A stretch of DNA of 64,000 nucleotides from Chlorocebus sabaeus. Taxonomy: Eukaryota > Chordata > Mammalia > Primates > Cercopithecidae. This document shows positions 57,340 through 64,000 of this stretch, one piece after another. Under the pieces are notes generated by a model. That model had not been told where the DNA came from, ran no database searches, and was given only the letters and a program-made list of their open reading frames with translations. Numbering within the stretch: position 1 is the first letter of the stretch; each line of letters opens with the position of its first letter. Location of the stretch: contig NC_132923.1 in assembly GCF_047675955.1 (NCBI RefSeq), forward strand, positions 91,447,137 to 91,511,136. The letters are read 5' to 3'. Position numbers and translations under genes: made by a program.

Positions 57340-57660
57340 TTTATTTGTATTTTTTAGACAGAGTCTCATTCTGTCGTCCAGGCTGGAGTGCAGTGGCACG
57401 ATCTTGGCTCACTGCAACTTCTGCCTCCCTGGCTCAAGTGATCCTCCTGCCTCAGCCTACTGAGTAGCTGGGACCACAGGCATGCCACCATGCCTGGCTA
57501 ATTTTTGTATTTTGTATAAAAAATACAATTATTATTTTGTGTTTTTTGTAAAGATCCTATTTCGCCATATTTCCCAGGCTGGTCTCAATCTCCTGGGCTC
57601 AAGAGATCTGCCCGCCTTGGCCTCCTAAAGTGCCAGGATTACAGGTGTGAGCCACTGCCT
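57340..57660 (-). mobile_element. Alu with an AT-rich insert
   Basis: 'gtataaaaaatacaattatt' near 57514 adds about 25 bp. Confidence 0.92.
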
Positions 57661-57669
57661 GGTGGAGGA

Positions 57670-57968
57670 ATTTTTTTTTTCTTTTTTGAGACGGAGTCTT
57701 GGTCTGTCGCCCAGGCTGGAGTGCTGCGGCGCAATCTCGGCTCACTGCAAGCTCCGCCTCCCAGGTTCACGCCATTCTCTTGCCTCAGCCTCCAGAGTAG
57801 CTGGGACTACAGGCTCCTGCCACCACGCCCGGCTAATTTTTTGTATTTTTAGTAGAGACGGGGTTTCACCGTGTTAGCCAGGATGGTCTCCATCTCTTGA
57901 CCTTGTGATCTGCCAGCCTCAGCCTCCCAAAGTGCTGGGATTACAGGCGTGAGCCATCGCGCCTGGCC
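57670..57968 (-). mobile_element. AluY-like
   Basis: 'caagctccgcctcccaggtt'; tandem with the previous antisense Alu. Confidence 0.94.
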
Positions 57969-58254
57969 AGAAGAATGTTTTAAGATGCGGGAAATTTAAG
58001 TATATATTTGTAGGCTAGGATCATAGAACCCAGAGGAAAAGGACAGATAGGTGAAAAATAAGGCTCATGGGAAAATGTGAGGTTTCAAAGATAAGTTGGA
58101 GTGGATCATGGGAAGTTTTAATGTTATTCTGTAGGCAGAAGGGGACCATTGAAGAGTTATGAACAAGAGTGACATATTTTATGTTTTGAAAAGGTAACTC
58201 TCATAGCCATGTAAAGGATGATGTAATTTAGGATTGTTAATAATGATAAAATAA

Positions 58255-58440
58255 AAACCACTGACCTTTATTTGAGCATACATTAGGCATTGCTAAACAG
58301 TATACTTGAAAATATCCCTTTTAATTATCATAACAACCTTTTAAGGTAGTGTTATTTTTCTGTCCATTTTCATAGATAAGGAAATTGTGATTTATAAAGA
58401 TTAGGTAACTTTCTTAATGTCTCCCAGGTGGAAATGGATA
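58255..58440 (-). mobile_element. MIR SINE, antisense
   Basis: 'atcataacaaccttttaagg', 'ttttcatagataaggaaatt' and 'gattaggtaactttcttaat'. Confidence 0.65.
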
Positions 58441-58454
58441 GATATCCCTGTGTT

Positions 58455-59162
58455 CTAGAGCAAGGGTCAATGCCTTAGTGTTTTCTATTGCTTAGAATAC
58501 CAGAAACTGGGCAATTTATAGAGAAGAGGAAACTTTCGTACATTTATAGAGTCTGAGAAGTCTAGGGTTGAGGGGCCACATCTGGTGAGAGCCTTCTTGC
58601 TGGTGGGGACTCTCTGCAGTGTCCCGAAGTGGCTCAGGGCATCACTTTGGCAAAGGGGCTGAGTATGCCAGCTCAGGTCTCTCTTCCTTTTTTTTTTTTT
58701 TGTTGGAGACAGGTCTTACTCTGTCACCCAGGCTGGAGTACAGTGGCATGATCTCAGCTCACTGCAGCCTCAACTTCCTGGGCTCAAGTAATCCTCCCAC
58801 CTCAGCCTCCTGAGTAACTGAGACCACAAAAGTGTGCCACCACACCAAGCTAACATATGTATATGACAAGGTCTCAGGTCTCCCTATATTGCCCAGGCTA
58901 GTCTTGAACTCCTGGGTTCAAGCAACCCTCCTGCCTTGACCACTCAAAGTGTTGGGATTATATGCATGAGCCACTGTGCCCAGTCTCTTCCTCCTCTTAT
59001 ACAGCTACCAGACTCATTCCTGCAATAATCCATTAATCCATGAATGGATTAGACAGAGCCCTCATGACCCAATCACGTCTTAAAATCCATACCTCTCAAT
59101 ACTGCCACATTGGGAATTAAGTTTCACTATGAGTTTTGGAGTGAGCAAACATTCAAATCATT
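58455..59162 (-). mobile_element. MST/MLT1A-type LTR, antisense, with an Alu inside
   Basis: 'accagaaactgggcaattta' and 'tggtgagagccttcttgctg' lie before the Alu at 58688-58984. 'agacagagccctcatgaccc' and 'atcacgtcttaaaatccata' continue after it. Confidence 0.78.
58688..58984 (-). mobile_element. Alu, J-like
   Basis: Inserted in a MaLR LTR; 'tctcttcc' on both sides. Confidence 0.93.
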
Positions 59163-59345
59163 GTAGTCAGCAGACTTTTTCTATAAAGGGCTACATAGTA
59201 AATATTTTAGTCTTTACAAATCATACAGTCTCTGTCACAACTATTCAACTCTGCCATTGTAACATCAAAGAAGCCATAGATAATACCATGTCTATGCTCT
59301 AGGAAAACTTAATTGATAAAAACAGGTAGTTGGCCATAGTTAGCC
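59163..59345. mobile_element. hAT-like DNA transposon remnant
   Basis: 'cagcagactttttctataaa', 'atagtaaatattttagtc' and 'acagtctctgtcacaact' read as the reverse of the element split at 1990-2445. Confidence 0.65.
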
Positions 59346-59771
59346 AACGCCTGTTAGTACCCATCATAGTTTGGAAAGCCTTAATCAAGCAGGAAATGTA
59401 GCTTATCATATTTTACTTTAACTGTTTTTGTTATAGTGGGATAATGGGAATAGAATTATTCCTAGGCAAGGATATCATTTAATCTCAGAGAAGCAGTCTT
59501 TCTGAAAGAGGCTGACTAGAAATAGCAGTTCATGTATACAATTTAACCACATTCTGCATAATTTATCTTTTTGTTATAATTGCCCTCCAACAGAATGACC
59601 CTAGAATGAAAGTTTTTATTTACTCTCTGTCCTTAATACTTTCAACATAGCAGCCATTCAATAAATAATTGTTTAATAAATTAATGGCATACCCTCATAA
59701 TTCTAGTGATTGGGGAGTTGTATGAACATTTAGAGAAAAATGGCCTATCATATTTTATTTTTATTATTAAT
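59346..59771. other. Unique intronic sequence
   Basis: I see no gene or clear repeat here. Confidence 0.5.
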
Positions 59772-60043
59772 TAATGTATTTATTTTTGAGACAGAGTTTC
59801 ACTCTTGTTGCCCAGGCTGGAGTGCAATGGCATGATCTCGGCTCACCGCAACCTCCACCTCCTGGGTTGAAGTGATTTTCCTGCCTCAGCCTCCTGAGTA
59901 GCTGGGACTACAGGCACCTGCCACCATGCCCACCTAACTTTTGTATTTTTAGTAGAGACAGGGTTTCACCATGTTGGCCAGGGTGGTCTTGAACTCCTGA
60001 CCTCAGGTGATCCACCCGCCTTGGACTCCCAAAGTGGTGGGAT
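59772..60043 (-). mobile_element. Alu, 5' end missing
   Basis: Ends abruptly at 'caaagtggtgggat'. Confidence 0.92.
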
Positions 60044-60139
60044 ATTTCCATATTAGTTGAAATATGGAAGCAGCATGTTTTAAAAACTGCTGTGATATTA
60101 CAGCCAACCAGGCATTCTCCTTTGTTTCTTCTCACTCAG

Positions 60140-60255
60140 CAATCATTTACTGAATTTGCTTACTCTTTGTTTAGTATGTGGTGTTAGGTTCTGTGAACAC
60201 AGGGAAGAATATGACATAGACCCTGTCTTCCTGGAAATTTTATGGTCCTTTCTAA
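60140..60255 (-). mobile_element. L2 3' end, antisense
   Basis: 'catttactgaatttgcttac', 'tgttaggttctgtgaacac' and 'catagaccctgtcttcctgg' fit the reverse L2 terminus. Confidence 0.55.
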
Positions 60256-60547
60256 CACAGTCACTGCTGTGCCTTGCACTCTGCTTGTAGTCAGTCTCTT
60301 CCCATTTCTTTGCTCTTCTAAACTAGAACTTACTTGGGACTTGGGTATTGTTAATGGCTTTAAGATATTTATCTTCTCCTACTTTGTGATCATTATCAGT
60401 TATACTCATTGATTTATGGTTTTTATTTAAAAATCATTTATATATATATAAATATAACCTATTTGTTGAGAAAAACTTCAAATATCACTGAAGTGTGTAA
60501 ACTAAAAAGAAATTAGTGACTTGTGTGTGTATCTATGTGTAAGCATG

Positions 60548-60630
60548 TAGTCAGGTAATGGCAGAGCTGAAACCAGCATCAAGCTTACTTCCAGTTGGGG
60601 CTTTTTCCATTATACCATGCTATTTTCAAG
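60548..60630 (-). mobile_element. MIR SINE 5' part, antisense
   Basis: 'ggcagagctgaaaccagcat' and 'ttttccattataccatgct'. Confidence 0.6.
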
Positions 60631-60759
60631 TCTTACTACTCTCCTTCTTCCATCATTGCTTTTTACCACCAGGTCTTGCTACAACCAGATATTTCATGGT
60701 AAATTTAGAAATTTATCAGCCTGGCATCTTAATCAAGAGTAAGAGTCTTATGCCAAATC

Positions 60760-61292
60760 TTATGCAAAGGCATGAGAATGATATAATGAACCTTGAGGAC
60801 CTGGGGGGAAAGGTTGGGAGAGGGACGAGGGATAGAAAACTACATATGGGGCTGGGCATGGTGGCTCATGTCTGTAATCCCATCACTTTGGGAGGCCGAG
60901 GCAGGTGGATCACAAGGTCAAGAGATTGAGACCATCCTGGCCAACATGGTGAAACCCCGTCTCTACTAAAAATACAAAAATTAGCTGGGCGTGGTGGCAC
61001 GTGCCTGTAGTCCCAGCTACTCCGGAGGCTGAGGCAGGAGAATTGCTTGAACCTGGGAGGCGGAGGTTGCAGTGAGCCAAGATCGTGCCACTGTACTCCA
61101 GCCTGGCAACAGAGTGAGACTCCGTCTCAAAAAAGAGCAACAACAACAAAAACTACATATGGGGTACAGTGTACAATGCTCAGATGACAGGTGTTCCAAA
61201 ATCCCAGAAATCACCTGTAAAAAAACTTATCCATATAACCAAAAACCACCTGTACCCCAAAAACTCTTGAAATAATTTTTTTAAAAAAAGAT
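60760..61292 (+). mobile_element. L1 3' end, split by an Alu
   Basis: 'gggagagggacgagggatag' precedes the Alu at 60850-61150, and 'tacagtgtacaatgctcag' with 'aaaccacctgtaccccaaaa' follow it. The target duplication of the Alu is 'aaaactacatatggg'. Confidence 0.8.
60850..61150 (+). mobile_element. Alu
   Basis: 15-bp target duplication 'aaaactacatatggg'. Confidence 0.95.
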
Positions 61293-61337
61293 TGAGAGTC
61301 TACAGGGCTGTACAGGATAGCAGGGAGCTTCACAGGT

Positions 61338-61456
61338 TCTTTTCTCCTCCCCTCCCCCTCCCCTTCCCTCCCCTCCTCTTTCCTTTCCTTTCTTTTTTTT
61401 TTTTTTTTTCTTTCTTTCTTTTCTAGCTATCTTTCCTTTTTTTTTTTTTTTTTTTC
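61338..61456. repeat. Polypyrimidine tract
   Basis: CCCTCC, TTTCC and TTTC units, about 120 bp and almost all pyrimidine, about 380 bp before the second TESK2 exon. Confidence 0.88.
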
Positions 61457-61731
61457 AGATGCAGTCTCCCTCTGTCACCCAGGCTAGAGTAGTGCAATCT
61501 TGGCTCACTGCAACCTCTGCCTCCAAGGTTCAAGAGATTCTCCTGCCTCAGCCTCCTGAGTAGCTCGGACTACAGGCGCATGCCACCACACCTGCCTAAT
61601 TTTTGTATTTTTAGTAGAGACGGGATTTCACCATGTTGGCCAGGATGGTCTTGAACTCCTGACCTCAGGTGATCTGCGCACCTCTGCCTCCCAAAGTGCT
61701 GGGATTACAGATGTAAGCCACCGTGCCCCAC
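61437..61731 (-). mobile_element. Alu, last before the second TESK2 exon
   Basis: T-run after the pyrimidine tract to 'ccgtgcccca'. Confidence 0.93.
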
Positions 61732-61837
61732 ACCCCACAGGTTGTTTCTAATGCATGGATAACTAACCTAATTTCTCTATATGACATTTATGTTTGTGTC
61801 CTTTTCACTTGTTAAATAATTCTGTTTTGTTCTTTAG

Positions 61838-61886
61838 GTTCATGGGTGTGTGTGTTCATCAAGGACAATTGCATGCACTTACAGAG
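61838..61886 (+). CDS. TESK2: TESK2 internal coding exon: kinase hinge approach
   Basis: This 49-bp exon completes the split arginine codon (AG plus G) and continues FMGVCVHQGQLHALTE, ending on a complete GAG codon, so the following intron is phase 0. The sequence is the stretch after helix C that leads through a beta strand toward the hinge of TESK kinases. Borders are TTCTTTAG before and GTAAGA after, both near consensus. The reading frame agrees exactly with the exon at 27054-27175. It is short enough that it would be missed by ORF length; recognition rests on the TESK-family motif GVCVHQGQLHALTE. Downstream catalytic exons (HRD, DFG) are outside the window. Confidence 0.92.
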
Positions 61887-62489
61887 GTAAGACATCAGTA
61901 AGTGTTGAAGTAACGTATTTGCCTTAGTTTCAGCATTTATAGTTCCATAGTAAGTGTTGCTTGCATATGTAAACAAAATGTATGTGCGTTTATGTTTATG
62001 CAAAAATGGCAGTGTTAATAATGCTTTCTTCTGTTGCCTGGGAACAATGGCAGTATTTCTTTATACATCTATATATACTTTTAAGTTCTGGGGTACATGT
62101 GCAGAATGGGCAGTATTTCTTAACATCCTTGTATTCCCTCATAATACTTGGTGAATACTCTGAGAATATGAGTGCTCAAGTATTAAAGTATTAAATTGGC
62201 TCTTGCTGCCTAGATATGACTCCCTCCTAAGCCAAGGGATGACAGCACTTGACTGCAAACTCTCTATGGCAACAAATTACCAGACCACCTGGTAATGTTT
62301 GGTGTCCGGATCTAGAATTCCACAGTCCCTGCTGTTATTTCCTGATTGCTCGTATTACTTGTTGGAATCAGTTTATATCTTCATTCTCGTTTCATTTCCA
62401 GCCTCTGCTAGGCAGAATATGTGATGGTCATTATTTATCCTCTGAGGATCAGAGAACTCTCTTTAGAGCAAATTCAGGTGCCAAGTTAT
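61887..62489. other. TESK2: Intron next to the second TESK2 exon
   Basis: Unique apart from the 47-bp L1 insertion at 62062-62108. Confidence 0.5.
62062..62108 (-). mobile_element. Micro-insertion of L1 3' terminus (47 bp)
   Basis: 'acttttaagttctggggtac' is the extreme antisense L1 3' end with a decayed T-rich tail to its left. It is flanked by 13-bp duplications ggcagtatttctt at 62049-62061 and 62109-62121. Confidence 0.75.
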
Positions 62490-62640
62490 CAGCTGCAGAC
62501 CTTGCTTGGGTGCTCCTTGGAAACACAGATTCCTGGAATCTTCTAGGTTTAATAGGTTTGTATAGGGCCTATTACATCTATATTTTTAAAAGCTCCTCAG
62601 ATTATTTCATGAGCATCTAGATTTGAGAATCTGTGTTCTA
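62490..62640. mobile_element. Possible MER5-like remnant
   Basis: 'cttggaaacacagattcctg' and 'gagaatctgtgttctagatt' resemble a diverged MER5 element. Assignment is weak. Confidence 0.35.
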
Positions 62641-62899
62641 GATTCTTTTCACATTCCTCCTTGAGAAGCAATTACCAAAGTACAAAGTGAAGAAACTTAG
62701 GAAGGAAAGTTGTTGAACAGAATTTGCAAGAGTGTTGGTTTTGTACTGGCATGGTATCTGGTCTTAGTCCTTAATATCTTACGAAAGAGGATCCCATGTG
62801 CCTCAGTCTCTCTCTCTTCTCAGTTACTGAAGGCACTAGAATGTGGAATGTGTGCAGCTATGCCCTGTCTCTTAAATGGAAAGCCAAAGACGGCAGAAT

Positions 62900-63040
62900 G
62901 GTGAAGAGGTTAAGAGCATGGCCTCTGAAGTCTTGATTGCATAGGTTTGAATCTCTCTGTATCTCAAAGTTTCCATCTGTATAATGGGAATAATAATAAT
63001 TAATAATAATGCCTGCCCCAGGGAGTTTAGATAAAGAAGA
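62900..63040 (+). mobile_element. MIR SINE
   Basis: 'gaagaggttaagagcatggc' and 'ttccatctgtataatgggaa'. Confidence 0.75.
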
Positions 63041-63089
63041 GGACCAAGAGCTGAGCCCTTGAGTATTTAAATTTTAAATGTCTAGGGAA

Positions 63090-63381
63090 GGCGGGGTGCT
63101 ATAGCTCACACCTGTAATTCCATTGCTTTGGGAGTCTGAGGTGAGAGGATTACCTGAGATCAGGATTTCAAGACCAACCTGGGCAAGGTAGTGAGACTCT
63201 ATCTCTAAAAAAAATAAATAAAAAATAAAAAATTAGCTGGATGTGATGGCATGTACCTGTTGTCCTAATTACTCAGGAGCCTGGGGCAGCAGGATCGCTT
63301 GAGCCCAAGAGTTTGAGGCTACAGGGAGCTGTGATTGTGCCACTGCACTTCAGCCTGGGCAACAGAGTGAGACCCTGTCTC

Positions 63382-63384
<3 letters not shown>
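63090..63384 (+). mobile_element. Alu, J-like
   Basis: 'ggcggggtgctatagctcac'; the tail became the GATA array. Confidence 0.92.
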
Positions 63385-63422
<38 letters not shown>

Positions 63423-63557
63423 GAATGAATGAATGAAAGTCTGGGGATAGATAGATAGATAGATACATACATACATACATACATACATACATACATACAG
63501 TGAGACCCTGTCTCTAGATAGATAGATGCATACATACATACAGTGAGACCCTGTCTC

Positions 63558-63602
<45 letters not shown>

Positions 63603-63622
63603 GAATGAATGAAAGTCTGGGG
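63365..63622. repeat. Compound tetranucleotide array (GATA/CATA/GAAT) with a 176-bp duplication
   Basis: 'gtgagaccctgtctctagat' occurs at 63367, 63500 and 63543, and 'gaaagtctgggga' at 63435 and 63611. The 176-bp offset is the same for the outer pair of both motifs. GATA, CATA and GAAT runs fill the spaces, growing out of the tail of the Alu at 63090-63384. Confidence 0.9.
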
Positions 63623-63744
63623 AGAAGGGCAGACTGAGAAGGAGCAGTTAGTGAGGTAGGTAGAAAACCAGAAGAGCATGTTGGCCTGGAATGGAAAGGA
63701 AAGAGTTTCAAGGAGGGAGTATTAATTGTGGCAAATGCTGTTGA

Positions 63745-63860
63745 TATAATGTTGACCTCACAAGGATGTTGTGAGGATGAAATATAAAATACTTATTTAG
63801 TACAGTGCCTGCCATATAGAAATTATTTAATACATGTTAACTCTTTTAACTTTTATTAAC
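63745..63860 (+). mobile_element. MIR SINE 3' part
   Basis: 'gttgtgaggatgaaatataa' and 'agtgcctgccatatagaaat'. Confidence 0.65.
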
Positions 63861-64000
63861 AGTGACTAGTCCCTCTTCTGAACTCTGAATTGTTAATATT
63901 TTTCATTTTGTACTTAGTTTATACTGCTGTTAGTGTCATTAAATTAGACTTTTTACTGAAGTATAACATATCAGAAAAAGTATACATATGAAAAGTACAG

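Larger units (their letters stand above)
27176..61837 (+). other. TESK2: TESK2 intron, 34,662 bp, phase 2
   Basis: The intron is bounded by GTAATG at the donor and TTCTTTAG at the acceptor. It splits an arginine codon after its second base. It contains most of the repeats in the window, the PPIA processed pseudogene and the tandem Alu duplication. Confidence 0.9.
61887..64000 (+). other. TESK2: TESK2 intron (5' part), phase 0
   Basis: It starts with GTAAGA after a complete glutamate codon and runs off the window. It holds a micro-L1, MIR pieces, one Alu and a tetranucleotide array. Confidence 0.88.

Noticed and set aside
63384..63622. Regularly spaced short repeats resembling a CRISPR array
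   Set aside because: Pure tetranucleotide runs in a mammalian intron, with no spacers and no cas genes.

Overview
This is a piece of primate nuclear genome. It is AT-rich and intronic, and it is packed with Alu SINEs: about 95 whole or partial copies that cover roughly two-fifths of the window by my approximate intervals. Four young AluY copies (8922-9226, 23482-23784, 28988-29299, 56873-57197) carry bases I associate with the Old World monkey AluYRa-type lineage, such as 'ctcaagcctgtaat', 'caaaaaactagc' and 'gaggtggcggg'. I therefore infer a cercopithecid (macaque, baboon or guenon type) rather than human. That is an inference from signature bases, not a database result.

The only protein-coding gene supported is TESK2, the testis-associated cofilin kinase, read on the + strand. 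Two consecutive internal exons of its kinase domain are present: 27054-27175 (122 bp) and 61838-61886 (49 bp). They join in frame across a 34,662-bp intron. Both have consensus AG/GT borders. Together they encode 57 residues that hold the ATP-anchoring lysine strand (MALK) and the helix-C glutamate. The rest of the window (1-27053, 27176-61837, 61887-64000) is TESK2 intron.

Layout: 1-8.9 kb is intron with Alus, an ERV1-type LTR (880-1605), MIRs and an L1 3' end. From 8.9 to 14.8 kb lies a 5'-truncated sense L1 broken up by a run of Alus that all point the same way. From 20.2 to 24.0 kb lies an antisense L1 with four antisense Alus. The first TESK2 exon follows at 27.1 kb. A perfect 330-bp tandem Alu duplication lies at 28281-28940. 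From 31.6 to 33.1 kb is another L1 mosaic, then a hAT element (33452-33676) with perfect 8-bp target duplications. A processed PPIA pseudogene (33950-34536, minus) has lost the middle of its reading frame. At 37.5-38.7 kb an Alu is split by an LTR that is itself split by a MER1-type transposon. The region 39.7-40.4 kb holds an L2, and 41.3 kb an imperfect palindrome. MLT1/MST-type LTRs lie at 5.5, 47.0 and 58.5 kb. The second TESK2 exon at 61.8 kb is followed by a 47-bp micro-L1 insertion and a duplicated tetranucleotide array at 63.4-63.6 kb.

I found no CpG island, promoter, tRNA or rRNA gene, CRISPR array, operon or other unknown gene system. The long open frames, up to 227 codons, are antisense readings of Alu and L1 sequence. 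The most interesting material is the exon arithmetic of TESK2 (both exons together are a multiple of three and are flanked by inverted Alus) and the unusual record of nested, duplicated and repeatedly targeted insertions.
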